This document shows, in pieces, positions 12,670 to 24,296 of a stretch of 64,000 nt of DNA (position 1 is its first letter; every line of letters begins with the position of its first letter). The stretch is from the NCBI GenBank assembly GCA_028554795.2, contig CM068828.1, positions 19,119,936-19,183,935 of the forward strand, written 5' to 3'. Under the pieces are notes generated by a model. The model was not told the DNA's origin and ran no database searches. It saw only the letters and a list, made by a program, of their open reading frames with translations. The position numbers and the translations under genes are program-made. The DNA comes from Sinohyriopsis cumingii. Lineage: Eukaryota; Mollusca; Bivalvia; Unionida; Unionidae.

Positions 12670-13597
12670 TAATATAGTATTATGTCTATCAGTAACAAAC
12701 CGAATAAGGTCTAACATTACTCTTTTTACAAATTTTTACTTTTCATTTATCAACCAATCACAAAACTTTAGTTGCTAAACAATTTCACATTTCCTGTGAC
12801 GCCAGCAATTTATTGTAGTCAGTAATAGTAATAGTTACAGAATGTGACTTTATGTTCTGTGACTTTTTGTCCTTTATGTACTCCATTAATATGATAGTTC
12901 AAATCGTGACGTTTTGTCCGTGACTTTCTGTTCTGTGTATAAGTGCTCTTTTGTCCATTGATTTTATGCCCTGTGTGTATGAGTGGCATTTGTTCTATGT
13001 ATGTCCTGTGTGTATTAGCGACTTAAGGTGGCAGGGTCCAGTTTCGTAAATTGGCCCCTGGCAAATTTCTTAACTTGAGGCTATGGTGTGACTTTTTCAG
13101 CTAGTATTGTTTACTATTAGAAGATATGGATATATCTGTGAACTAGATGTTTCGGGCTTGTGTTGTTCTTGATATTGATGTCAAGCATGTACACCTCCAT
13201 AGTTACTCTGCAGTATGTTGATAGTGAAATGCCAATAGTCGGCTAGGAAGAAGAGCTAGCCTCCCATAATAGTAAACACATGGGTTTGGGGCAAGTAGAA
13301 TATCTCAAAAACGGCTTGGATGACAACTATTTTCAATTGCATCAGCCTGTTTAGTGCACACAGTTTTGCAGAATTGTCATCTAGGAAAAGGGCTTTTGTT
13401 TGCACAGTGAGCATCACATGGTGTCGAAAAGTACCTTCGGACATGAAAATTGCAGGTAGAAATTTGGGATTGGGATGCATAAACTTCTGCTATGAACTGC
13501 CATTGACTTCTTTGGTCAAGTGGATAATATTCTTGTACTTTGTTTTAATATAGGTATAAAAAAAATATGGACCTTTTTGACCTCACTTGTGTATTTG

Positions 13598-13661
<64 letters not shown>

Positions 13662-15525
13662 GTCTTTAGTTAGACAAAGAAATTACCATACAAATAATTC
13701 TAACCTTATGACGTATTAAATTATCCGTACAAACTCCTAAGTGGGCATCAAAGGCTTTATGACATTTTGGGTGACTTTTTGTTTGATCTTTTGATTTTGT
13801 GTGTGTGTGTGTCTGTGTGTGGGTCTTTTTCAATGGAAATTCATCATGAAATGAAGTGCTTTTGACTTCATGGAAACCCCACCTACTACTTTGTCCACAA
13901 ACTACGTATATAATAACATATAAAATGTTGAAAACCCTACTTATATTGAGTATACAATACGGTGAATACATACACATCGAATGAACTCTATCAACGCTTT
14001 GTGTTATTCTTTCGAGAATTTACACTCACGGTTGACTGCTACACCATGTGTTCACAGGTAACACCATGCAGCCTAAAATGGTACACCAAGGCAAATTTCC
14101 AAATTCAGTCAGAAGTTATCATTTAGGGAAATGAGTAAAATTGAGTTATCCAGTGAAATTACAAAAGAAACCAATCACATAAACTGAAGTAAATGATGTA
14201 ATCCGGTGAGTGGTGTGTAAATTTAGTTTTACTACCACCTGTGAGTAAATTCTAAGGCTTTCAATTTTGGACACAAATTGAAAACTACCAAATGTTATAC
14301 AGAATATACCAGTGCAATTGCTATCTGTCCTAATTTTTCTTTTCTATCCCCAGGAAATTGTACGGATATCTGTATCATACAGCAATTTATAATACAGTTT
14401 TTAGTTAAGTTATTTGGGTTTATGACATTTATATTTTAATTTTTTAATTCTGTGGCTGGCGAGTAATAAAACCAGTACATGTATGTATTTTCCCCAAAAG
14501 TTGATTGTCAAGTTCATATCAAAACCTAATTCGGTCAGGTACGACACGCCTATTGGAATGAAGGTTATGTCGACATAAAGTGATCCTAGTGAGTACATTT
14601 GTATTGTAGATATATCACGACTGTCATAGCCGCTGATTGGGTAATAAATGAAAAGATAATGCTGATGACCAATGCATTTTGCAAGGGAAGCTTGATTTAA
14701 ATGTTCGGGAATCTTTTTAGTAATTCAGTTGTTTTCATACGCATTAGGTTACTATGTGAGATTATTAAATCACCCTGTTAATATTCAACAGTAATATGAC
14801 AGTGCTTTAGAGAGAAAGGAAATAGTAATGTATTTATAATTTGTATGTTAGATTAGTAGACTGGAAAAACATTTATTCTAAAACAGACGGTAAATTGAGG
14901 ATTATGTGGAATTGGTCAAAGACTTGAACATTTAAATGATCCTGTCTATATATGTGAAACTTTCAAGGATTTTAGTAGTGATATTCTACTATCGTAGAAT
15001 TTACCTTGAAGTAAAACGTTTTGGATTTAAAACATTTTTTAAAAACTGGTGCTAGAACGTTAGAACATAAACACATTAGAACCTTCATTCGGAGTACCTT
15101 TGGTTTGCTTTCGGATTAATGTAAAATTGATAATACAGTTTAGGACAATATTCTGGGAATTCATGCACTGTAAGTTATTTTTAATTCTTTCACTTTGTTT
15201 GATTTTATAGGCTAGGTCAATAAATTTAAATTTTGGAAAATTGAATTCTTGTTGGGTTTTTACCTTACTTGTTATTTTGTTTAAGCCACCTAAACGTAAC
15301 AAGATTAATGGTAGCTCATCTCGGAATTTAGGCAACATTTGAATATTTTCAGGATTTGAATGTAGTTAAAAAATTTCAAAATTTCAAAATCTCAGAGATT
15401 TTGATATTTCAGAAAATTGGTTTGGGGGAGGGGTGAAATTTGAATTTAATTGTTCGAAAATGCAGTATTTTCTTGTGATTATTTTCGTAGTCGGGAAACT
15501 AATAGTGAAAACCAATAAGCCTTCA
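12670..15525. other. Mostly unique non-coding DNA
   Basis: Holds a short degenerate repeat of GTGACTTT/TTCTGTG phrases (12840-13020), an (AT)n tract (13599-13660) and a GT tract near 13798-13820. ORFs such as 15060-15338 minus show no recognisable domain. Confidence 0.5.
13599..13660. repeat. (AT)n microsatellite
   Basis: Uninterrupted AT dinucleotide tract of about 60 bp. Confidence 0.95.
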
Positions 15526-15528
15526 CCA

Positions 15529-16800
15529 TGACATACAAAGCAGAGAAATTGGTCGATCCTACCCAGGTGAAATTAGAATCCTTATAAAAAGTACGAGTTA
15601 CTTGAACATGAAAAACATTATGATCTTGCTAAGGCGAAGCTTTCTTGGAAAAATAGGAATTAAAGAATATCTTGATAGATTATTTGGTAAACCAGAACGT
15701 TTTCGATAAAAGTGTTTACGGTTTGATGAAGAAGATTCCATCTGGTTCCATCAGAAAATCGAGGAAATAGAGTTAACCAAATTTCTTCTTATGCCAGTAT
15801 GAAAAACAAACTTTGGCTAAAGAGAAAGACAGAACAAAGCAAGAGAGGCAGATCGAATTAGGTAAATGCATAAAAGAAAGGAGGAGAAAGAGCCGAAAGA
15901 AATAAAGGAGGAGAGAGATAGGGAAATACAGAATGACCAAATGCAAATGCAGAAAGAGAAATGCATATGCAAATGCAAAGAGAAACTGGAGAGAGAAAGA
16001 CGTGAGAGAAAGGAAGAGATATACGGGGAGTTTACATTAAAGGAAACGTAACCGACCAATAAAGAGCACTATCATGAAAATACGGGTTAACTTTTTATCT
16101 TGCCAAAAATATCAGAGAAAAGAAAGGAGGTAGACAAATTTTTTTTAAGTTTTTAGAAAATTACCGAGAGTTTGAAATAACCGAAATTTTATTGGAATTC
16201 ATTATTGAAAAGTGTGTTTACTGGTAGAACTAGTAATGTCTACACTTCAATCTTTTAGGAACAAACTGCTGATTACGATGTGGTCAAAGAATATGTCTTG
16301 AAGGCTAATGAAATAGTGCATGAGGCCTATCGTAAAAACTTTAGAAATTGTAGAATGAAAACCACCCAGACTCAACTTGAATTTGCACGGGGAAAAGAAC
16401 GATTGTTTAATACATGGTACACAGCCAAGAATGTTGACAAAGATTGTGATAATTTTATTGATTGAAGAGTGCAAGAAGTGTGTCAGTAGTGACAACAGTA
16501 TTTACGTTGATGAGAATGGGGTTATAACTCTAGAGAAAACAGCTATTAAAGTTGACGATTTTTTTTCTCACAAGGTTCCATTTGTAAATAAGTCTTCCTC
16601 TCAACGAGTTCATCTTAAGAAACAGTTTCAGTTTCGTTTGGGTACTTACAAAATCTCCAACTGGTAAAACTGTGAAGAACCAAATTTCTGATAAGACGGA
16701 TCAGAAATCGTTATCTCTTCCCATGTGCATTCTTTGTAAGGGGGAAAGGACAAGGTATTTCTGATTGCGATAGGGTGAAACGTAAATAACAAAATGGTAA
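15529..16800 (+). pseudogene. Decayed gag of an LTR (Gypsy-like) retrotransposon
   Basis: A region rich in Lys, Glu and Arg (about 15830-16050) is followed by a SCAN-like gag segment: DVVKEYVLKANEIVHEAYRK, then FRNCRMKTTQTQLEFARGKE and LFNTWYTAKNVDKD. Further on comes EECKKCV and a remnant of a zinc knuckle (CILCKGERTR) near 16720. The pieces sit in at least two plus frames with several stops, so it is broken. Gag, then knuckle, then protease (18.45-18.8 kb) follow in the order expected of such an element. No LTR was recognised. The superfamily assignment is from memory of molluscan Gypsy gag style and is moderate. Confidence 0.68.
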
Positions 16801-16884
16801 CGGAGCGGTTTCAAATGTTTTTGTGTCTTAGAGGTCAAGATTACGGTGATGTATTGAAATAGATAAAGTTATTAGCTTAGGGTT

Positions 16885-18450
16885 AGCTTACACCAGTCTG
16901 ATTTTGTTATGGAGATTTATGAACCATGTAAAGGATTCAGTGTCATCTTACACCAGTCTGATTTTATTATGGAGGTTTATGAACCATGTCAAGGATTCAG
17001 TGTCATCTTACACCAGTCTGATTTTGTTATGGAGATTTATGAACCATGTCAAGGATTCAGTGTCATCTTACACCAGTCTGAGTTTAGTATGGAGGTTTAT
17101 AAACCATGTAAGGGGTTCAGTGTTATCTTACACCAGTCTGATTTTGTTATGGAGATTTATGAACCACGTAAAGGATTCAGTGTCATCTTACACCAGTCTG
17201 ATTTTGTTATGGAGATTTATGAACCACGTAAAGGATTCAGTGTCATCTTACACCAGTCTGATTTTGTTATGGAGATGTATGAACCATGTAAAAGATTCAG
17301 TGTCATCTTACACCAGTCTGATTTTGTTATGGAGATTTATGAACCATGTAAAGGATTCAGTGTCATCTTACACCAGTCTGATTTTGTTATGGAGATGTAT
17401 GAACCATGTAAAAGATTCAGTGTCATCTTACACCAGTCTGATTTTGTTATGGAGATGTATGAACCATGTCAAGGGTTCAGTGTCATCTTACACCAGTCTG
17501 ATTTTGTTATGGAGATTCATGAACCATGTAAAGGGTTCAGTGTCATCTTACACCAGTCTGATTTTGCTATGGAGATTTATGAACCACGTAAAGGATTCAG
17601 TGTCATCTTACACCAGTCTGATTTTGTTATGGAGATTTATGAACCATGTAAAGGATTCAGTGTCATCTTACACCAGTCTGATTTTGTTATGGAGATTTAT
17701 GAACCATGTAAAGGGTTCAGTGTCATCTTACACCAGTCTGATTTTGTTATGGAGATTTATGAACCACGTAAAGGGTTCAGTGTCATCTTACACCAGTCTG
17801 ATTTTGTTATGGAGATGTATGAACCATGTAAAAGATTCAGTGTCATCTTACACCAGTCTGATTTTGTTATGGAGATTTATGAACCATGTAAAGGATTCAG
17901 TGTCATCTTACACCAGTCTGATTTTGTTATGGAGATTTATGAACCATGTAAAGGGTTCAGTGTCATCTTACACCAGTCTGATTTTGTTATGGTGATTTAC
18001 GAACCATGTAAAGGGTTCAGTGTCACCTTACACCAGTCTGATTTTGTTATGGAGATTTATGAACCATGTAAAGGATTCAGTGTCATCTTACACCAGTCAG
18101 ATTTTGTTATGGAGATGTATGAACCATGTAAAGGGTTCAGTGTAATCTTACACCAGTCTGATTTTGTTATGGAGATGTATGAAGCATGTAAAGGATTCAG
18201 TGTCATCTTACACCAGTCTGATTTTGTTATGGAGATTTATGAACCATGTAAAGGGTTCAGTGTCATCTTACACCAGTCTGATTTTGTTATGGAGATTTAT
18301 GAACCATGTAAAGGGTTCAGTGTCATCTTACACCAGTCTGATTTTGTTATGGAGATTTATGAACCATGTAAAGGGTTCAGTGTCATCTTACACCAGTCTG
18401 ATTTTGTTATGGAGATTTATGAACCATGTAAAGGGTTCAGTGTCATTTGC
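16885..18450 (+). repeat. 60-bp minisatellite, 26 units, inside a retroelement polyprotein
   Basis: Twenty-six near-identical 60-bp units, each starting near GAACCATGTAAAGGATTCAG. Since 60 is divisible by three, two plus frames stay open through the array. One reads a 20-residue period with EPCKGFSVILHQSDF (16909-18456). The other contains WRFMNHVKGSVSSYTSL (16904-17995, with the same frame open again at 18164-18592) and runs directly into the aspartic-protease remnant. The array lies between a decayed gag zinc knuckle and the protease, so it looks like an internal expansion of the polyprotein gene. I do not regard it as an independent host gene. Confidence 0.9.
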
Positions 18451-18840
18451 TGGTGATCCAATATCACTTTTTGGTGATTTAGATAAGGCTACTCCTAGTA
18501 AGATATCGAGAGACACAGGATTTTCTCAGAATTTATTAAATACTTTGCCCTTTTCTGAGAAATCTTCTTGTAATGAAAGTACCCTAATATAGGGAGTAGT
18601 TTATGTTCCTCTTCATTGTGCTAATGTGTCATCAGACTTACTTTTGGTACCGCTTATTAAAGGAGCGCAAACTGCTATGCCCTGGGTGGGGTGAAGGGTC
18701 TTCTTTTGTTATTAGGTAATGACCTAGCTGGAGATAAGTTAGTAGTTGATCCACTCGTAACAGGAAAGACTTGTATGGGTATCTTATTGAAGTAAACTCC
18801 CTGGTTTATATCCAGTTTGCACAATTACTAAGCAATTTGC
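18450..18840 (+). pseudogene. Retroviral-type aspartic protease remnant
   Basis: Downstream of the 60-bp array the plus strand reads GDLDKATPSKISRDTGFSQN, in which RDTG followed by a Ser-containing segment matches the position of the catalytic D-T/S-G triad of LTR-element proteases. Further on, after stops and shifts, LLGNDLAGDK-like and TITKQFAS-like phrases occur, typical of the protease to reverse-transcriptase linker in Gypsy elements. Multiple stop codons show decay. I could not follow a reverse transcriptase further right. Confidence 0.6.
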
Positions 18841-19358
18841 CTCATCTTTTTTTCTTGACTAAGGAGCGTAGGATATTCCATTCCAATCTTTTCTGGTGCT
18901 AACGACAAGGCCAAACTTGAGACGATGTTCAGTTTATCATTTGATGATTATATTTAATTTTCAACCATTTATTTGGTGATCGGAATAGATTATATCATAG
19001 AGGCAAAGAACATCATGTCAAAGGTATCAAATTCTAATCTAGTCGTTGTTTTATAGTTTTCCCCGTTTTTAATCTAACTTGTTGCGTTAATCTTTTCTTT
19101 TTCTTTCAAAACTAAATCGTCATTTGTATCGCGCTGTCGTGCTTTGTTTGCATACAAGATTACAGTTAGTATGGTTGTCATGTTGTATGTACGCAGCCTT
19201 GGGATTGCAAACTAGATGCAAGAACTACTTGCCTTAGAAATTGAGGAAGATGAACAACTCGACTCTGAAACTGAAAAGTTGGACAATGGAAGAGCTCCAA
19301 AAACATACGCAATTTATGATTTACAAAAACACACATCAACACAATATTATTACTATTA

Positions 19359-19393
<35 letters not shown>

Positions 19394-20230
19394 TAGTTCA
19401 AAATACCATCAAGACCCATAGAAGACTGACTATAGCAACCATTACAACTAACATAGAGAGGTATTAAGTATGTAGAACTCTTTTGTAAGACTCCTAATAT
19501 ACACGTATCCACAGAGCTGCATTTATATCACCTCCGCTAATTCTTCGAGGCAAACAGTTGCCTCAGATGATTGTCAGCGCAGTAATTCACAGACAATCAA
19601 ACATATTGTAGACCAGAAATTTCTTTGTAAAAAAATATTTTAAAAGATTTTAAAAAAGCAATCTACTCGGACCACATCGGTTATACTATGTTTGGACTGA
19701 CCATATGATTGACAGAGCAGCTGCAAATGAAATACATTTCGATGCATTCGCATCTCCTCTGTCAATCTTTGTCTCGCAAATTGCCGAGGTAGTCAGAATT
19801 GCAGCTATTGGCATACATTCGAGGCATGATCCTTCGTCAATGTTACGGATATGACGAGCTGGTTGACGTAAGGATAATATACAAAATGATATAGTGAATC
19901 GTCAGATCGCAGAGGAGCTTGCTCAGCGGCAGTGGTGTATAGTATACTGACTTTTTTTACAAATGATATTCCATTGTTAATGCTGGATATTTATAGAAAC
20001 ATTTGAAACAATAACTTATTAAAATGAACTGCACTTGGGAGATGCATCTTAGAGAAATTGGACTAAAGCTTTCTTATGGTTGGCAGTTGTCTGTTTGATT
20101 CTACATTACACAAACGAATATGGCGACTGACCGTCCTTTCGTAACTTAAGTAAGATGGCATTGTGATGAAAACAGTCTAACGAATGTTAATTTACATATA
20201 TTATTTTTATCTGAAAAGAAAACTCCTGTT
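18841..20230. other. No supported gene; small acidic ORF and (TAT)n tract
   Basis: A short plus-strand ORF starting at 19216 (MQELLALEIEEDEQLDSETE) runs into a (TAT)n microsatellite at about 19346-19395. Its acidic start could be a transposon fragment but there is not enough to name it. The rest is unique sequence without signals. Confidence 0.4.
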
Positions 20231-20234
20231 GTGT

Positions 20235-21425
20235 GAAGGAATCATGTATGAAGTATGATGTTGTACACTAAAGGGATTGTGTATGTAGTATGGTGTTGTG
20301 CATTAAAGGCATCATACATGCAGTATGGTGTAGTGCATTGAAGGGATCGTGTCAGTATGGTGTTTTGCACTGAAGGAATCATGTATGCAGTACGGGGTTG
20401 TGCATTAAAGGGATCATGCTTGTGGTATGGTGTTGTACACTAAAGGGATCGTGTATGTAGTATGGTGTTGTGCATTAAAGGCATCATACATGCAGTATGG
20501 TGTAGTGCATTGAAGGGATCGTGTCAGTATGGTGTTTTGCATTGAAGGAATCATGTATGCAGTACGGGGTTGTGCATTAAAGGGATCATGCATGTGGTAT
20601 GGTGTTGTACACTAAAGGGATCGTGTATGTAGTATGGTGTTGTGCATTAAAGGCATCATACATGCAGTATGGTGTAGTGCATTGAAGGGATCGTGTCAGT
20701 ATGGTGTTTTGCATTGAAGGAATCATGTATGCAGTACGGGGTTGTGCATTAAAGGGATCATGCATGTGGTATGGTGTTGTACACTAAAGGGATCGTGTAT
20801 GTAGTATGGTGTTGTGCATTAAAGGCATCATACATGCAGTATGGTGTAGTGCATTGAAGGGATCGTGTCAGTATGGTGTTTTGCATTGAAGGAATCATGT
20901 ATGCAGTACGGGGTTGTGCATTAAAGGGATCATGCATGTGGTATGGTGTTGTACACTAAAGGGATCGTGTATGTAGTATGGTGTTGTGCATTAAAGGCAT
21001 CATACATACAGTATGGTGTTGTGCATTGAAGGGATCGTGTTAGTATGGTGTTTTGCATTGAAGGAATCATGTATGCAGTACGGGGATGTGCATTAAAGGG
21101 ATCATGAATGTGGTATGGTGTTGTACACTAAAGGGATAGTGTATGCAGTATGGTGTTGTGCATTAAAGGCATCATACATGCAGTATGGTGTTGTGCATTG
21201 AAGGGATCGTGTTAGTATGGAGTTTTGCATTGAAGGAATCATGTGTGCAGTACGGGGATGTGCATTAAAGGGATCATGAATGTGGTATGGTGTTGTGCAT
21301 TATAGGAATCATGTATGTGGTATGGTATTTTGCATTAAAGGGATCGTGTGCTTAGTACGGTGTTGTGCATTAAAGGGATCATGTATGCAGTACGGTGTTG
21401 TGCAATAAAGGAATTGTGTATGCAG
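20235..21425. repeat. 172-bp higher-order satellite
   Basis: A basic unit of about 35-40 bp (GTATGGTGTTGTGCATTAAA plus a GGGATC/GGCATC variant) is organised into a 172-bp higher-order unit. The phrase GTGTATGTAGTATGG recurs at about 20279, 20451 and 20623. About five higher-order copies are followed by looser monomers. Confidence 0.9.
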
Positions 21426-21741
21426 TATGGTGTTGTTATTGTTAGCGCCCATCAACCTAATCACTTTAAAGTTCATAGAAGTCATTTGTTCTGTACTTAC
21501 CTAAAAACGATTAAACAGCGATTACACTGGACAACAAATTTTTACAAAAGTCATGTTACTGAAATAAAATTAGTCAATTCTTATCAATTTTTATGTGCTG
21601 AACACGAATATGACAGTCAAATTGCAAAATTGGCTCTAGTTTTTTTGTAATCTGCAAGAAATTAATGTTTACATAACGAAATGCATTCCAATAGTAAAAG
21701 GTCAACTGTAATAGCCTACCTATAAAAAATCAAGTCATTGA

Positions 21742-23430
21742 CTACATCTTAGATTTCTTCACCTGTCTCTTGTACAGCTGTTCGGGAGCATCTCTGAGGA
21801 GTGTCCAGCAGTAGTCAGCCAGCATTGTAGTGGACCATTTTCCCTGGTATCTTTGTTCCATTGTTGCGATATCTTGATGAAAACGTTCGCCGTGTTCATC
21901 ACTAACAATACCACAGTTGCTAGGAAAGAAATCCAAATGGGAATGAAGGAAGTGAATCTTTAGAGACATATTGCAGCCAAGTTTCTTATACTTCATCAAC
22001 ATGTCTTCTACTAGTTCCTTATAGTTTTCTGCCCTAACATTTCCGAGGAAGTTTGTAGAAACTAGGCGAAAAGCATTCCATGCTTGTTTCGCGTCACCTT
22101 CCAGCAAGTTGTTGAACCGGTCATCTTTGAAAAGCTCTCGAATCTGAGGACCCACAAAAACTCCCTCTTTAATCTTTGCTTCGCTGAGTCGAGGGAATTT
22201 TTCATGCAGGTATCGGAATGCTGGCAAAGTCCGGTCAATGGCTTTCACGAAGTTCTTCATCAAACCTAGTTTGATGTGAAGGGGTGGTAGCAAGATTTTC
22301 TGAGCCTCAACCAGAGCTGGGTGTTGGATATTCTTCTCTCCAATGGCTACATTCTGCCTGTGAGTCCATTCCTTCCTCATGTAGTGCATTTCCCTTGCTC
22401 GGCTATCCCACTCGCATAAGAAACACATGTATTTTGTATATCCTTGCTGCAGTCCCATTAAAAGGGCAACTACCTTCAAATCACCACAGAGGTGCCAGCT
22501 GTACTTGTTATACTCAATGGAATTCAGTAGCTGCCTTAAGTTATCGTATGTCTCTTTCATGTGGACAGCATACGCTACTGGAATAGATGGAAGAATGTTT
22601 CCATTGTGCAAAAGCACAGCCTTGAGACTCAGTTTCGAAGAGTCCACAAATAGTCTCCATTCTTGTGGGTCATGAGTGATTTTTAAAGCATTCATGAGGC
22701 CCTCAATATCGGAACAGAATATCAGATTACTTTCCTTTCTGAAGAAAGGCTCCAATTGCTGGTGGCGCTTTCGATATGCAGTAATTGTGACATCTTCTTC
22801 TAGAAGATTCCATTGTTGGAGTCTTGATCCTAGCAATTCTGCCTTGTTCTTTGATAAGTCCAAATCACGAATCAGGTCATTTAGTTCTTCCTGTGTTATT
22901 CTGTGTGGGGTTGATGATGCACCACAGTGAAAATCTGGATCACTGCATGCTGATGGACCAGGAGAAGAACAGGTCGACTCACCTTTGTCTTCGTCAGATG
23001 AATCAAGAGAATATTCTGCTGGAGGTTCTGGAATAGGAAGTCCCTCACCATGTGGAACTGGTCTCAATGCAGACGGAATGTTTGGGTAGACTATTCTCGA
23101 CTTCTTTCGCTTCGTTATTCCGCCGGAAAGAGGAGGAACCAAGCAGAAGTAACAGTCATTTAGGTGGTTGCTTGGCTCTCTCCACACCATTGGGACTGCA
23201 AACGGCATTGATGACCTTTTGCAATTCAACCACTGTGAAAGCTGTGTTGTACATGTAGCACAGCATATATGCGGAGCCCAAGGCTTGTCTTGGTCACCAA
23301 CCTTGCATCCGAAGTAAAGATGATATGCCTTCTTCACTTGAGAATTGATACTTTTCTTCTGGTTGGCAAATGTCACTTCCCCACAAATATAGCAAAACTT
23401 GTCCGCGGTATTAACACACTTTCGAGGCAT
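21742..23430 (-). CDS. Transposase-like protein of the CACTGG element (562 aa)
   Basis: An uninterrupted 562-codon ORF. The N-terminus has Cys pairs suggesting zinc binding (CYICGE near residue 13, then CCATC and later CYFC). A Ser/Pro/Glu-rich linker spans about residues 120-170. The C-terminal two thirds has RNase-H-like features: LFVDSSKLSLKAVL, then HLCGDLKVVALL, then CFLCEWDSR, and near the end SDEHGERFHQDI with YQGKWS. I infer the two Asp and the Glu in these motifs as DDE catalytic residues. It is the only gene in a transposon with matching ends and TSD, so it is the probable transposase. Similar proteins, as I recall, are common in Hydra and insect genomes as uncharacterised multicopy proteins. 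The intact frame suggests recent activity. Confidence 0.82.
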   Translation of the reverse strand: MPRKCVNTADKFCYICGEVTFANQKKSINSQVKKAYHLYFGCKVGDQDKPWAPHICCATCTTQLSQWLNCKRSSMPFAVPMVWREPSNHLNDCYFCLVPPLSGGITKRKKSRIVYPNIPSALRPVPHGEGLPIPEPPAEYSLDSSDEDKGESTCSSPGPSACSDPDFHCGASSTPHRITQEELNDLIRDLDLSKNKAELLGSRLQQWNLLEEDVTITAYRKRHQQLEPFFRKESNLIFCSDIEGLMNALKITHDPQEWRLFVDSSKLSLKAVLLHNGNILPSIPVAYAVHMKETYDNLRQLLNSIEYNKYSWHLCGDLKVVALLMGLQQGYTKYMCFLCEWDSRAREMHYMRKEWTHRQNVAIGEKNIQHPALVEAQKILLPPLHIKLGLMKNFVKAIDRTLPAFRYLHEKFPRLSEAKIKEGVFVGPQIRELFKDDRFNNLLEGDAKQAWNAFRLVSTNFLGNVRAENYKELVEDMLMKYKKLGCNMSLKIHFLHSHLDFFPSNCGIVSDEHGERFHQDIATMEQRYQGKWSTTMLADYCWTLLRDAPEQLYKRQVKKSKM

Positions 23431-23504
23431 TACTGTTCTTTATTGTACGTAAATGGATAAAATAATAAGTTTTATGTAACAGTAGCTTGAACTGTCTCGC
23501 ACAA

Positions 23505-23670
23505 CGTCTAAAATATTTTAAATGCTGAACCTATCTGATTGGGCTTTATATAGTACACTGCTTACGTCAGCTTCAGCAGCCGCCTGGCATTAGTATAATA
23601 GGCCTACACATGTATAGTACACTGCTGACGTCAACTTACTTCAGCAGCCGCATGGCATTAGTATTGCATT
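23505..23670. repeat. Direct duplication upstream of the transposase start
   Basis: Two near-identical segments of about 50 bp, each with TATAGTACACTGCT, ACGTCA, TTCAGCAGCCGC and TGGCATTAGTAT, lie head to tail at about 23549-23594 and 23612-23662 in the transposase 5' region. They could be promoter or subterminal transposase-binding repeats. Function is not shown. Confidence 0.6.
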
Positions 23671-24180
23671 GCATCAGAAAATGATGCAATCAACTGTGGA
23701 TGATGTGAGCATGATGGTATTATGCAATGTTACATCATTATTCCGGATGTTGCTGCAGTCCTACTGGAGAAATTTACACAGTGAAACATAGAAAATGAGG
23801 TATATGAATATCTTCAAAACGAGAGCCAATACAAATTTTTCACGGTTATATTCGTGTTCGGCACACCAAAATACTACAGATTAGGGCCTTTTCAAGTCAG
23901 TAATGATTTCACTGTTGACCAGTGTTATTTGTTAGATATAACTAGACGGATAATCTGTCGAGCTGTGGTCAAATTAGGGAGCCCTAATTAAATTACGACA
24001 GTTTGATTCACATCAGCCTACTGTTGATAGGAATAATTAGACCGTACTCTTGGCCAGACAAACCTCATGTGTAAGACTATATTAGTATTCAACAAAACTG
24101 GTACAAAGATACGTCAGCATAATTTGCAATTTGAATATGCAATGACTGAGTTCGTACAGTATAATAGTGGTACTACTTAC

Positions 24181-24296
24181 AGAATCGATTACAGATACAC
24201 ATCAGGATGAAAAGAATGGCGGCAGCACCAACAATACTGGCTGTTACCACGCCTGCAATTTCACCAGGATAGAGTGATGAGCGCCTGTCAGACAAA
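24181..24296 (-). CDS. Transmembrane exon of the Cys/Tyr-rich membrane protein (paralogue A, exon 2)
   Basis: On the minus strand an acceptor (ATTTATAG) is followed by 116 nt and a consensus donor GTAAGTAG. In the frame set by exon 1 (which leaves two bases, GC) the first T completes Ala. The exon then codes 38 residues: a short LSDRRSSLYPGEIAG juxtamembrane segment and a hydrophobic helix (VVTASIVGAAAILFILMCIC), ending NRF plus one base. Length, phases and content all agree with a single-pass membrane protein. It lies 4.6 kb downstream of exon 1 (28924-29189). The small GxxxG-like region and the Cys in the helix end recall CYYR1/Shisa-type proteins. Confidence 0.66.

Larger units (their letters stand above)
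21525..23924 (-). mobile_element. Complete 2.4-kb DNA transposon, CACTGG termini, TTA target duplication
   Basis: The element starts CACTGGACAACA and ends TGTTGACCAGTG, inverted termini with one mismatch in 12, flanked on both sides by TTA (21522-21524 and 23925-23927). A second pair of inverted subterminal repeats lies inside: GTGCTGAACACGAATATGAC (from about 21595) against the reverse of GGTTATATTCGTGTTCGGCAC (ending about 23865), each next to GAGCCAAT or its complement. One long minus-strand gene fills the interior. CACTG ends with a 3-bp duplication fit a CACTA/CMC-type element, but the class rests on termini and TSD only. Confidence 0.8.

Noticed and set aside
13020-13560. Transposon beginning GGTGGCAGGGTCC after TTAA
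   Set aside because: The start resembles a terminus, but I found no matching inverted end or target duplication on the right.
16909-18456. 515-aa ORF as an independent host repeat protein
   Set aside because: The array sits between gag and protease remnants of a retroelement, and a second frame is equally open. It is a minisatellite consequence.
22084-23460. Several plus-strand ORFs opposite the transposase gene
   Set aside because: They are antisense shadows of the long minus-strand frame and contain no domains of their own.
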